NCBI GenBank assembly: GCA_017554485.1
Contig: JAFZIG010000109.1
Coordinates: 1-64,000, forward strand
DNA: 64,000 bases
Origin: Acidaminococcaceae bacterium
GTDB lineage: Bacteria > Bacillota > Negativicutes > Acidaminococcales > Acidaminococcaceae
Reading direction: 5' to 3'
The position numbers and the translations under genes were made by a program. Of the stretch, positions 26,331 through 37,100 are shown in pieces. Each line of letters starts with the position of its first letter. Within the stretch, counting starts at the first letter, position 1. Below the pieces are notes generated by a model that did not search any database, was not told the DNA's origin, and saw only the letters and a program-made list of their open reading frames with translations.

Positions 26331-26420
26331 GGCTCTCCTTCCCGTATAATGCATCGTACATAGCTTCTTCTATTTCACCGTTTCCGTGGCACAGGTCACA
26401 GCGGCACCGCGCTTTGGCAT
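26308..26420 (-). pseudogene. Remnant of a small zinc-knuckle gene with a one-base deletion
   Basis: After the tail-fibre gene the frame reading AKARCRCDLCHGNGEIEEA continues to a stop at 26308 and has a CxCxxCH pattern like small phage zinc proteins. Its expected start is ATG followed by CC at 26420: one missing G (ATGGCC to ATGCC) puts the start out of frame. The actual frame ends after 16 codons. It may instead be a noncoding spacer. Confidence 0.4.
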
Positions 26421-26441
26421 TTAACTATTGGAATATTCATG

Positions 26442-29400
26442 TTACACCTCGTTATAGCCCGCCCTTTGCCTTCTGTATTTTAGCCGTGAATTGCCACTAA
26501 CATACGTTGTCAAATAACGATAATACGTTCCGTATGGTGTTCTTCTTAACACATATACATAACGCAACTCATAATATGCGTCAGAAGACATAGAGTACAT
26601 TTTATACGGGATGGTAAATTCGCAATAACCATTACTATTAACTGTATCACCATCTATGTCGATGTACGCCATCTGCCTGTGCGTAGAATCGTTTTCGTTG
26701 ACATAAAACGGGATTATTGCATCAACCTTATCATTTGTTTCGTTCGGACTAAAATCCAACGTTACCGAATCTTTGCCAGCCTGGATGTTCCAGTTTACAT
26801 CGGGAGTTATATCCCAATCCAACGCCCTTGTTGGCGGAACAAAGAACGATTCTTTCTTCACATTGTTTACATAAATTTCGTGGTAACCATCAGTTACAAT
26901 TATGCCGGTAACATCGTAAACAACATCAGTCACTCCATTATCTGTGTATGTAGTAGAAGGATAATCAGTTAAGTCAATTTGCGTTGCACTTTCTCCAACA
27001 CGGAGTTCTATTTCGGTAGTTCCGTCTGTAACCGTTAACGCAATATGCTCCCCGATACAATAAACAGAGTCAGTTCCACGGTCGCACATAATTTCTGTTA
27101 CTGGATAATCTTGCGTGTCATACGTTCCGTAAGCATCTCTAAATGTACGGCATTTGCTTGGTTTCCAACGACCTAACTTGGTATATAGGCGTTCTTGGTT
27201 AAAATAACCACCGATGGTTCTTGATGAAAATTCCCAAAACAGGTCTATCTCTCTTGATGTCACTATATCGTTATTATCATCCCTATATATTGTTGTATAT
27301 CCATCAAACGCTTCGTAGTTTACATAGGTTTTAAACCTCGTCCACGGCTGACATCCTTCAATGGCGTTGACACAGAATGTCTCCCCGTTAATGGAAACTT
27401 TTTCTGTAATTAACTGAACGTGTCCATAATTTGAAGAAACCTCTGTTGTGTTTTCGTCGTCAACGCTCAAGAAATCGCCCTGTGCCAAAATGTCTCCCGC
27501 TCTTAAACTGTCTATGTTTTCGTACTCCCTATAAGTCATGAACGGATACCATTCGTTGGCAACGCCAAACACTTCCAACCCGCACGGAGAACCACCCGAA
27601 ATGGTCGGCCCAAACGTACAGGTACTCCCGTACAGGTTGATGAGCGGATAATACTCATGTGTAATACCGCCACTGTCTGTATATGTGGATGGGGTATGAA
27701 TATATGGTACATATACCCTGCTGTGCCTGTTTTTGGAAGCGGTTATAAAAGATTTCGGAGTAACATGGATAAACGGATTGTTAAACCTTGTTGTTGCGTT
27801 GTACCACCAACCCGAACACTTCCCCATAGCAAGAATTTTAAATGGATTATTCCCTTTCTTCGTTATCCAACAACCATATCCGCCATCGGATGCAGGAGTT
27901 AAAAGATTAGGAGCAAATGTATTATGAACTACGGTGTCAATATTGTTTTTAGTGATACTGTTCATGCTGCCATCATATGTTACGGATACGCCAGATTTCC
28001 ACTCAACATAAACGTGATTATATATATCGGGGAACTTGTTTAACATACCAACAAAATCCATGTAAAACCATGTATATGTACTCCCCTCTGTCTTTGTAAT
28101 TTTAGGCACTATGCCAATTACCGCATACCCCTCAAAGTCATATTTGGACAAATCAATAACGGGAACACCGCAAATATACCGTGACCATGCGGTAGCACTC
28201 GGTTCATTATTAACTTCAGGAGCATACATTATTCTTGCAAAAATATCTTCATATTTTTCTGCGGTCTTATTATCGTTATCAATTTTAAATATTCTTGCCA
28301 CGAGAGCATATGGAGGAGCAGCAATAATTTTGTTCGCATCCCTTAAACGGACAACAGAACAGGTAAACCGCCCATAACTTTCCATAGCGTTAATATACTC
28401 GTCGTTTGAACTTGGACGAACCCAACCGCCAAAAGTAAAATGGTTTAAGACAACAAGTTTTTGCGTTTCTTTTGTCCCGTCACCATAAATCCCAAACAAA
28501 GTATTTGGTTGAAGATTAGGCAACCTTCCACCATTATCTTCGATATGCCCTGTAATGGCGTGGATAGAATCCACTCCCGCTTTTTCTACTTTAATAATTA
28601 TATATGTACCTTCTTTGTATGGATAATACGACGCATTATAAGAAACGTTGTTCTCTACGCTTGTGCCATAATAACAGTACGGGTAGTCGGTATCGGGAAC
28701 AAAAACTCCATTTTCGTCTTTAACGAAGAAGCAGTTGTGTACATATTTATCATCAAGGTACACATATACACCGTCTTTTGGAAGTGGAATTGGATTTGTG
28801 GCAGTATATGTAGAATTGCTTACATAGCCATCATCATAACGATAACTCATTGATTTAGTAAAGACTAAATTTATTTCTTTTACACCGTGTTCATCCCACT
28901 TGTAGACAATGTCATTATTTAAAAAAGAATCAAGTTCATCTTTCAGTTCAGAAAGTGAAAGGGTTTCGCTGATAAACGGTCTTACTACTGTGTCCGTAAC
29001 AACATCGGCGCCTTTGATGTAAAGGCGGATATTGACTCCTGTTGCATCATTAGATACAACAAACGGAGCAACTGTTTTTGTGTCACAAATCCTTTTTGAG
29101 TTATTGCCTACAAATTCAGTAATTTGGAAATAAATGTCCTTTTCAGCGTGAATATGTGCGTAATATTTTTTACCTTTTTCTAACCACGACGGAAATGCGT
29201 CTGATACACCTGACCTAATCACAAGTGCAGAATAATCATTGGATGTTCCGCTGACAGTTACGGTTTTGTTTGTCTTGTCTACTGTGTATGTGACATTCCC
29301 CGAAGTGGTATCGGACAGATTTTCATTATCCCACAGTAAATCGTCTACACCAAACAAGGACATTTCGGATTTTGTCTTTTTTGTTTCGTCATCAAATTTG

Positions 29401-30821
29401 CTTATTATTTCGAACGGAGCGAGTTCTTCACTGATGAACGGTCGAACTACTGTGTTAACTGTTTTGCCGCTTTCAACGCAGAGTTGTATAGACAACCCTG
29501 TTACATTGCTACCGATGGTAAACGGAACAACATCCTGTGTCTTATATGCTGAATTGTAACTCCAATCCTCCGAATTATTGATTTTTCTTCCAATTCTTAA
29601 AAAAGCGTCAGAATCCGTATGACAATGCAAGTAATACTGTTTGCCAACAGTTAGCCAAGATGGAATTGCGGCAGAGTTAAGATAAAAAGAAATAAGTGCC
29701 GACCCGGTAGAAGCACTACCACCTGTGCTTATAGCAACGGTTTTATTTACCTTGTCAACAGTAAACGTGACTCCGTTAGAAGTTCTGCTTGACGGACTTG
29801 TGTTATCCCACAAAAGGTCGTCAATGCCAAATAATGACATCTCTGCAAGAGTGGTGGCAGAAGTAGAATTAAACGTGCCACCGCTTACCCATGCAGAACC
29901 GTTGTAGTAGTACCAGTTTCCTGCGGTATATCCGCTTTCACTGCCGGTATAGACGTAGATTTTAGAAGTGTCCGTCATTGCTGATACAGTTGCCGCAGTA
30001 AAGGGATAACCGTAAATAGCATCAATAGCATTTTTTATGGCTGTCGCTATATTTGCACTTCCAGCGGCATTAGTAGCGCTTTCATCCGCCGCGTTTTTAT
30101 ATGACAATGCATTAGCCTCGCTGGTTGCTGCCGCTTCCGCATTTTCGTCTATCGCATTAAACTGGTCAACAATGTGCTGCAGCTCGCCGGAATCAGTCAC
30201 GATACCGGCAATAGTCAGCATATTATCAATACCTTTGTCGTAATAATGGCGTGTCAGAGCATCTTGCGCCGATGTTGGATCCGCTATATTTTTAATCTGC
30301 CGTCCTTCCCCATCCCAGGTCCCACCGACTTCCATCAAAGCTTCACGGGCCTCAAAACCGTTGCCGGCACTGTTGACGCAGATTACCTTATCTGGTTCCA
30401 GTTCCATCGTCATGTCAAAGTCTTGCGCCTCAATGCCGATTTGGAAACAACGTACCAAGTTTTCATTCAGTTGCTGGATCTGCATCTCCTGATCATCAAA
30501 GGTCCTCTCCACATCCTCCGAGAAGAACGGCCCCTGGTTCACCAGGTTCAGGTTCTGTTCGTAGGGCAATAGCCGGTAAATAGTCAGCCGCTGCGTAGAT
30601 GAAAGTTTCGGTGCGCTGCTGGATGTTTTCGGATAGGTAATCTTGCGGGCCTGCATATCACAGGTGAAATCCGTCGTCTCCACCGCCTTGCCACCATCAT
30701 TCGTAATATATACATGGATGTATTCCGGATGGCTTTCGTTGATGGCAAAGGTGAACGGGAACAATGTCGTGCTTCCGTTTCCCCGGTAAACATTCTTAAC
30801 ATTCTGGTTCTGTACAGTCAT
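26442..30821 (-). CDS. Tail fibre / receptor-binding protein
   Basis: The 1459-residue product has a T7 gp17-like N-terminal attachment domain (VYRGNGSTTLFPFTF near residue 12, PFFSEDVERTFDDQEMQIQQ near 100). A coiled-coil neck is followed by two tandem modules that start LFGIDDLLWDN and LFGVDDLLWDN (about 330-487 and 488-640). The C-terminal part (about 1075-1160) has a Cys followed by LRAGDILAQ and GHVQLITEK, reminiscent of a papain-like peptidase fold. It is visibly more AT-rich than the head genes, a sign of exchange. The ATG at 30821 has AAGGAG upstream; a longer start is less likely. Confidence 0.85.
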   Translation of the reverse strand: MTVQNQNVKNVYRGNGSTTLFPFTFAINESHPEYIHVYITNDGGKAVETTDFTCDMQARKITYPKTSSSAPKLSSTQRLTIYRLLPYEQNLNLVNQGPFFSEDVERTFDDQEMQIQQLNENLVRCFQIGIEAQDFDMTMELEPDKVICVNSAGNGFEAREALMEVGGTWDGEGRQIKNIADPTSAQDALTRHYYDKGIDNMLTIAGIVTDSGELQHIVDQFNAIDENAEAAATSEANALSYKNAADESATNAAGSANIATAIKNAIDAIYGYPFTAATVSAMTDTSKIYVYTGSESGYTAGNWYYYNGSAWVSGGTFNSTSATTLAEMSLFGIDDLLWDNTSPSSRTSNGVTFTVDKVNKTVAISTGGSASTGSALISFYLNSAAIPSWLTVGKQYYLHCHTDSDAFLRIGRKINNSEDWSYNSAYKTQDVVPFTIGSNVTGLSIQLCVESGKTVNTVVRPFISEELAPFEIISKFDDETKKTKSEMSLFGVDDLLWDNENLSDTTSGNVTYTVDKTNKTVTVSGTSNDYSALVIRSGVSDAFPSWLEKGKKYYAHIHAEKDIYFQITEFVGNNSKRICDTKTVAPFVVSNDATGVNIRLYIKGADVVTDTVVRPFISETLSLSELKDELDSFLNNDIVYKWDEHGVKEINLVFTKSMSYRYDDGYVSNSTYTATNPIPLPKDGVYVYLDDKYVHNCFFVKDENGVFVPDTDYPYCYYGTSVENNVSYNASYYPYKEGTYIIIKVEKAGVDSIHAITGHIEDNGGRLPNLQPNTLFGIYGDGTKETQKLVVLNHFTFGGWVRPSSNDEYINAMESYGRFTCSVVRLRDANKIIAAPPYALVARIFKIDNDNKTAEKYEDIFARIMYAPEVNNEPSATAWSRYICGVPVIDLSKYDFEGYAVIGIVPKITKTEGSTYTWFYMDFVGMLNKFPDIYNHVYVEWKSGVSVTYDGSMNSITKNNIDTVVHNTFAPNLLTPASDGGYGCWITKKGNNPFKILAMGKCSGWWYNATTRFNNPFIHVTPKSFITASKNRHSRVYVPYIHTPSTYTDSGGITHEYYPLINLYGSTCTFGPTISGGSPCGLEVFGVANEWYPFMTYREYENIDSLRAGDILAQGDFLSVDDENTTEVSSNYGHVQLITEKVSINGETFCVNAIEGCQPWTRFKTYVNYEAFDGYTTIYRDDNNDIVTSREIDLFWEFSSRTIGGYFNQERLYTKLGRWKPSKCRTFRDAYGTYDTQDYPVTEIMCDRGTDSVYCIGEHIALTVTDGTTEIELRVGESATQIDLTDYPSTTYTDNGVTDVVYDVTGIIVTDGYHEIYVNNVKKESFFVPPTRALDWDITPDVNWNIQAGKDSVTLDFSPNETNDKVDAIIPFYVNENDSTHRQMAYIDIDGDTVNSNGYCEFTIPYKMYSMSSDAYYELRYVYVLRRTPYGTYYRYLTTYVSGNSRLKYRRQRAGYNEV

Positions 30822-30938
30822 ATTTAGGCTTTCTCCTTTCCTGACCTTATAGCTGCCGGCTTCTCCATGGTCTGCAACAGGCGGGCTTCGAGCCATTTCG
30901 CACACCCTCCCCTCTTGCGCTGATGGACGACCAACAAA

Positions 30939-30970
30939 AAAGAGGCGCTACCGTTTGGTAGTGCCTCTTT
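30939..30970 (-). terminator. Hairpin just downstream of the tail-fibre promoter
   Basis: AAAGAGGC and GCCTCTTT outer arms with CTACC/GGTAG inner pairs form a stem with one mismatch, followed on the minus strand by TTTTTTG. It lies only about 5-40 bases after the predicted start of transcription, so it would end leader transcripts unless bypassed. It could also stop transcripts coming from the upstream operon. Confidence 0.75.
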
Positions 30971-30980
30971 AACTGGTAGT

Positions 30981-31021
30981 ATTATAACACAGATATTCCC
31001 AGAAAAAGTGTCATACTTTTT
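30981..31021 (-). promoter_or_regulatory. Second late promoter (tail fibre and lysis genes)
   Basis: Extended -10 TGTTATAAT (TATAAT at 30981-30986) preceded at a 16-base distance by the dyad AAAAAGT-N5-ACTTTTT (31003-31021), which occupies the -35 position; no usual -35 is present. The same layout and most of the same bases occur before the terminase genes. Confidence 0.8.
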
Positions 31022-31063
31022 TAATTTTATTACTATGCAGCTCCTCCATGGAAGGCTTGTTAC

Positions 31064-31130
31064 TCAAATTCTCTTTTTCAGCTTCCGGTCAAACAGCGAT
31101 TTTGCGATGTACTCCCGCAGGTCATCCGGA
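31064..31130 (-). pseudogene. Vestigial C-terminus after the polyvalent gene
   Basis: Past the stop codon at 31131 a second frame without a start encodes DDLREYIAKSLFDRKLKKRI and a stop. It resembles the true C-terminus of the upstream protein (QYLSAVLFDKRIDRKKK). It looks like the leftover end of a homologous gene after recombination. Confidence 0.35.
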
Positions 31131-34100
31131 TTATTTCTTCTTCCGGTCTATGCGTTTATCAAACAATACAGCCGACAGGTACTGCCAGAACGGGGTATCA
31201 AAATCCGTATCCGCCCAGTATGCCGTGGTCGCTATCGCATCTGTCACTGTATTGCCGATACCGGTAAAACTGTTACTTATCCTCGCGCTTTCCCGGAACA
31301 CATCAATCTTCGTCTTCCTTTCACTGGTGGTGGCGCTCCAGAGTTTATTCGCCTGGTTCAGGGAATCGTAAATCGGGATGGTCGGTGCTCCATAATAGCG
31401 TTCGCCGAATAGCCTGTCCAGGAACAAGGCTCCGGCATCACGCAGCAGCGGAATCATGCCAAATGTGTTGTCTCCCACTTCCCGGACCATGTACCCAAAT
31501 ACCGTCTTGTCATCATCATCGTTCCCTGACGACCAGTCAAAAAACCATTTTTCCAGCCCACCAGCCAATCCTGTCAGCACGATCCAATACAGATACTTCT
31601 CCAACAATGGCCCGATTTCAATATGGATTTCCTTATTGCCTGCAAACGGAATGAGTCCGGGCACCCGATACGCTGTGCCGCTCTCTTTCGCAAGGCGCCT
31701 TCCTTCCCCATATCCTTCATAAAGCGCATTGAAAACAACGTTGAAGTAACTGTAAAACATGGTCACTTCTTTCATCATTTTGTCTTTTTGTACCGGGGCC
31801 AGGTCTTTCATCTCGCCGGAACCGAACACTTTCCGTACAGCCCGGTCTCCGGCTTCCGATGCTTCCACCTCGATCCGTGTCCAACGGTCACTGTTGCGGT
31901 TAATTTCTTTTCCCGCTGCCTCAATCTTTTCCTGGAACACCCTCTCATATTCCGCAGTCCACAACGGAATCGCCAGCGCCAGATCTGTCCATGCCAACAG
32001 TTTGAACGCGTTCGCTTCCATGGCCTTTTCTGCCCGGACCACTTTATCCAGATGTTTTCCGTAACCGCCTACAAAATTCTTGCGAAGCACTTCCCCCACG
32101 TCCCTGTCCATGGTCTCTGCACGCTGCCGCATGAAAACCGAACGGCTCATCACAAATTCTGCGCCATCCTTCGGGTGCGCGTAAAACTTCCTGATTGCAG
32201 CATTAGCCCTGAAGAATCCCAGGTAATCAATCATCGGGAAGTAGTTCAGGCTGTTCATGACTGAGGTCGTCACCCGGTAAGCCAGGGCTGAGGTCGTCCT
32301 TTTATTCCGGTAAAACTCCCGGACGGAATCAAACATTGTCTTCTTCCCCGGCTCCGGCGCCCAGCAGTCCTGTGCCCATTGATGCATTGCCAACCACTGG
32401 TCCTGGCCGAACCTGCTTTCAATTTCGCTTTTCACAAGCGGGTCACGCAGAATGCGGAGCACATCCCGCAGCGGTATCCGGAAACAGATGTTATGGATCA
32501 CTTCATCCAGGTGCTTGTTCAGCACGTCCAGCGATAACAACAGAGGACGGTCTTTCACTGTCTGCACGCGGGTCTTGGTAAAGCCACGTCTCCTGGCCAT
32601 GGCCGCATTTCCCATCATGCCCTGCCTGGCCGCATCGTTCTGCTGATTCTCTTTTGATGCCGATGATTTTGCCGGATCATACTGTATCGGGTAATACCCG
32701 CCCATCAGTTTATACGCGTTCCCGTCTTTGCCCACTATTTCAAAAGGCATGGCGGTTTGTTTTTCCGGAGCCACCCCGGCCATCTCTTCTTCCACTTTCA
32801 CGGTCTCCGGCCAGTAGCTGTTCACCAGTTCCCATATGGATGTGACAAGCTGCCAGTCCTTTTGCGTCAGGTTTTTAAGCAGTTCCCGAACCTGTTTTTC
32901 CGAAACGCTGTAACCATCCAGCACGCGCTTGCGGTTCAGCTCTGTCCCCCAGTTCAAGGCAAGGCAGATCACTTCTTCCTTTGTCAGCACGGACGTCCCG
33001 AAACGGAATTGCTTTTTGCTGCGCATCTCCGATTTTTCCTCATCAGAATATGCTGCAAGCATTCCTTTCACAGTCCCTTCCGCTTCTTCCATCATCAGCG
33101 TTTTCTTTTCCCAGGCGCGGTTCACCGGATCATACAGGTACTGCACCGCTTCCGGCCCCATCCACTCCAGGACCGTTTCAATCTTGGTCAGTTCTACCCT
33201 GGCTGCACGCGCTTTCCTTTCAACCTTCTGGCGTAACGTTGGGGATCCTGCGTTGGTCGTGTCCGCATTTTGGATTTCCGGGACGCGCTTATCCATGCTC
33301 AGCGCAATGGAATCGCACACGTCCCGCAGCATGACCGTATTGCCTTCCGCGTCCTTTGTAGCCTTGATCTTATTGGCATCCAGCCCGCTCTTATACATTG
33401 CCCCCAGCATGTCATAGAAATAATCGTATTGCTCCATCGTCAGGCCGCTGTAGCCATCTTTGTAAACAGTGTTGCCCGCCATGGCCGCAATGATATAATC
33501 CGGAAGGCTGATGTTTCCAAATTCATCCACAAAGAAAGCGCTCAGGTCGCCGGCATAACCCTGGAACATGGAAAGGATGCTCATGCTATCGGATGGTTTT
33601 TGCGCGTCCTGCTTGGACAGCCCCAGGACAAACAGCCCGTGATTGTACATGTACCGTTCATTGGCCGGGATATTGTTATCCCGCTGGATGGTCTTCTGCC
33701 TGGCCAACAGTTTTGCATTCCGTCTTTCCAGTTTTTCCTTGTTCTTCTGGGCCAGCGCCGCGTACTCCGCAAAAATACGCTGCCTTTTCTTTGCCTCCGT
33801 TGCTTTCTCCCACAGCTCACCCGGATTGACATCACCTTCCGGACTGTACTGCAACTGCGCGTCAATGGCTTTTTTCATGTAAGCAGCGCTTTCCTCTGCG
33901 CAGGTACGTTCCAGCGCCCGCCATTTGGCCACATTCGTCGCTTCTTTTAACGGCATCCCTGCCATGGTCTCTTCCGCGTACTTCTTTAACAGCTTCGTAT
34001 CATTGATCACAGAGTCCCGGTACACCCGTACCGCCTGGCTTGTCTGTCGCCGGATCTTGCGGAACTCATTCGCTGCCGCCAATGCCTCGTTCTTGTTCTT

Positions 34101-37100
34101 TGCCTCCTTCATCTTTTTGATGGCATTCAATTCTGATTTGTTCCAGATGCCGGCGCTTTGGAGTTTCCGAACCGCTTCCTGCAGCTTTTCATTTTCCGTG
34201 GTTTCCTGCCCGGATTCAGCTGCAGCCTTCTCCACTTCCTGTAACCGTTCATTAATGTCCCGGTTCATCTGTTCATTGCCAACATTCATCCGCCTCATAT
34301 ACTGGTATTCAAAAGCCAGGCAAAGGCCTCTGTATTTACTGCTGTCCACCGCTTTCTCCGCATCTTCCCGGAGTTTTTCTTCCGAAATGTTTTCTAGGTA
34401 TTCCTTCATCCCTTTCCTTACAGCCCGGTTCACCGCAGTGTCAAAATCGCCTCTTTCTTTGATTTCCTTCTGGTATTCCTCATAGGTAATACCCAGTGAA
34501 TCAGCTGGCCACATTCCCACGATAGCGGGATTGTTCTTCACCAGCGCTTCCGCGATATAAAGCGGTTCCTCCCGCAATTCCGCTTCCGCTGCTGCTGTCA
34601 GTGCCTTCCTGCGTTCTTTTATCGATTCCTGCTGTGCCTTTCTCAGGTCTCCTATCGCCCTGGTCAACACTTTTTCTCTTGCGTACTCGCGAGCCTTTTT
34701 GCGCCAGCGCTTATACATTGCCTTGCTGTCCGGTTCCACAAATTCAAAGCCGCCGGCTTTTTCAAAGGATTCCGCTTCCCGAAGCCGGAACGCAGCTTCC
34801 ACTTCCTCTTCCGTTGCCAGCATACGGTTCATGACCTGCTGCACTTCGACGGATGGCAGGCCTCCCAGATACAGGAAGTCTTTGTACAGTTTTGTCAGCC
34901 AAGTCTTGAATTTCCTAAAGATTTTTATCAGGCCGCTTGCCGGCGCTTCCCCATTCATCAGGTATGCTTCGAATCCCCGGGCAAACTTTTCATGCTGCTC
35001 CCTGGTCAGTTGTTCCTGGTCCGGCTTCCAGCCCAGCCAGTTCTTTATCGTTTCCCAGTCTTTTTTCACCTGCTCCAGCGCGTTTTCCATCCCTGCCAGT
35101 TCCTTCAGGTCTTCCAGGAACACGTGCCCCAGTTCATGGGCCATGGTGCTTTCATCTGCAGAATTAAAGATAGAAATGATGCGGCGACCGGTCGCATCGA
35201 AACCTGTACTTCCCTGGATCTTATTCCCCCGGCGTTGCTGACGCTGGTAGTACTCAGGATTATCTTGTTTTAGCTTGACTAAATCGATTTCATCTGCTAT
35301 TCTTAATGCAGAATGAAGTTCGTTAATTGCTTGCTGTGTAAGAGCCATTAGGCGCTCATCATGGTTTAGCAATGAAGCGAGCTTCTTTTTATTTATGTAC
35401 TTTGCGTTACCATTGCGTATTTGTTCATAGAACCATTCATACCTTGGCTTAGTGCTTTTTGTTCCCGTCTTAGGATTTTTAACAGTTGCATCTTTGCCAT
35501 ATGCGCTGGTCATGATATTGACCTCATAACCGCCTGCTCCAGTTATCTCGTTCAACCTAAACGGCACGATGATTCCACTTCCGTTTTTATCTTTCAGTTC
35601 AACAGCTACAACAATATTCTTTTGTCCTTGTATAGAATCAGAGAAGAATATTGCCAAGGGGTTTGTTAGTGCTTCCGGTATTTGTTTGGCAAGATACGGT
35701 GTGAATTGGTTTTGGTGTTTACCCAAAATTATCTTATGCAGATTACGGTGTTTTATTTCTATCGGCAACCTCTTTGCTCCACCTAAAGTTAAAGCCAGCG
35801 GCGTGTCCATGACCCTAATATAGTCACCTGTTAATGTTCCGTTCATTAAATCGTCTATTGTTTTCCCCCACGCTGCTGCATCTGCTTTCAGTTTATCCAT
35901 AGGTGTAACCGGTTCATTGTCAGCCGTCTGGAAATAGATATTGTCATTATCAGGATCATACCCGACATTCCGCCCAGAAGCGTCCTTGATCTGGTTCGGT
36001 TCAAAGGCAATAGTAGTACTTACGCTACGGCCACCACTTCCGGCATCTTCCTTTAATGTCATTCCATCATAATCTTCCTGACGCATATAAGCGTCCAGCA
36101 TATTCTTCAAATTGTGGCGTGCCTCAGCTTCATAATCTGTCCATTCTTTTAAAATCTTGTCCGCTTCACCGTGTTCAAGGAGCTGGCTTTTCTGCTCTTC
36201 GTACTCTTCTTCGGTGATCTTGCCTTCCTTGTATTCGTTGTAAATCCGTGCGTATTCTTCATCATCCTTTGCATCGGCTTCTTCATATCTTGTATTGAAG
36301 TCCTTTAATTTCGCCTCCATTTCTTCCGCAGCAACCTTGTACCCGGACACATTGTCTTTTAACCACTGGTTGACTTCTGAACGGTCTTTAAAGGCAAGAG
36401 GATTCCTTATGTTTGCGAACAACGGCATCTGGATGGAACCCAAGCCAATATCTTTATCATCCGGTTTCATAAAAATGCCGTAAGGCGTTTCACTATCATT
36501 CGTGCCAGCGCCCTGTCTTTTTACATCAAAAGTGTCAAACGTATTATTGGTCTGATGGTACAGAACCTTCGGTTCCCCGTTTTCATCGACTACTTTGGAA
36601 CTATCCTTGACGGAATTTAGTATTCGTGATAATATAATATCAGTAAAAGGTGCTTGCTCCTTTACGCCTGGGTCACTAAACCAGAAACGATCGGGAGAAG
36701 TGCCTTTTTCATTTTCTTTGTATATGACAACATCACTTATTGCTGTCGAATGAAGAAGTCTGTCTTTGGTTCGTTTTTTCCTGTTTTCTTCGAAAGCTGT
36801 AAAACGTATATAATAAGTGCTTTCCCCAACTCTGAATTTATTTACATAGTTATAATATCCTAAAATATTATTGTGTATTTTATGTCCTGGTTTTATCTCT
36901 TCTGGCATTGCCGGAATAGGTATTGACGATTTAAACAATACTGGCAAAGAATCAAGTATGCTTAATACAGGGAACCCTTTGTGATCCCTAACTTTGCCAA
37001 CAAAACTATTAGGAAATGTTAGTATTGTTCCCGTTTCATCATGAGTTATCCCATTATATTGTTTAACTTTTTCTTCTGCGTCTTTCTTTTCAATATTTGC

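Noticed and set aside
26442..30821. Diversity-generating retroelement, since the head genes resemble phage BPP-1
   Set aside because: No reverse transcriptase, template repeat or C-type lectin variable region is found in the window.
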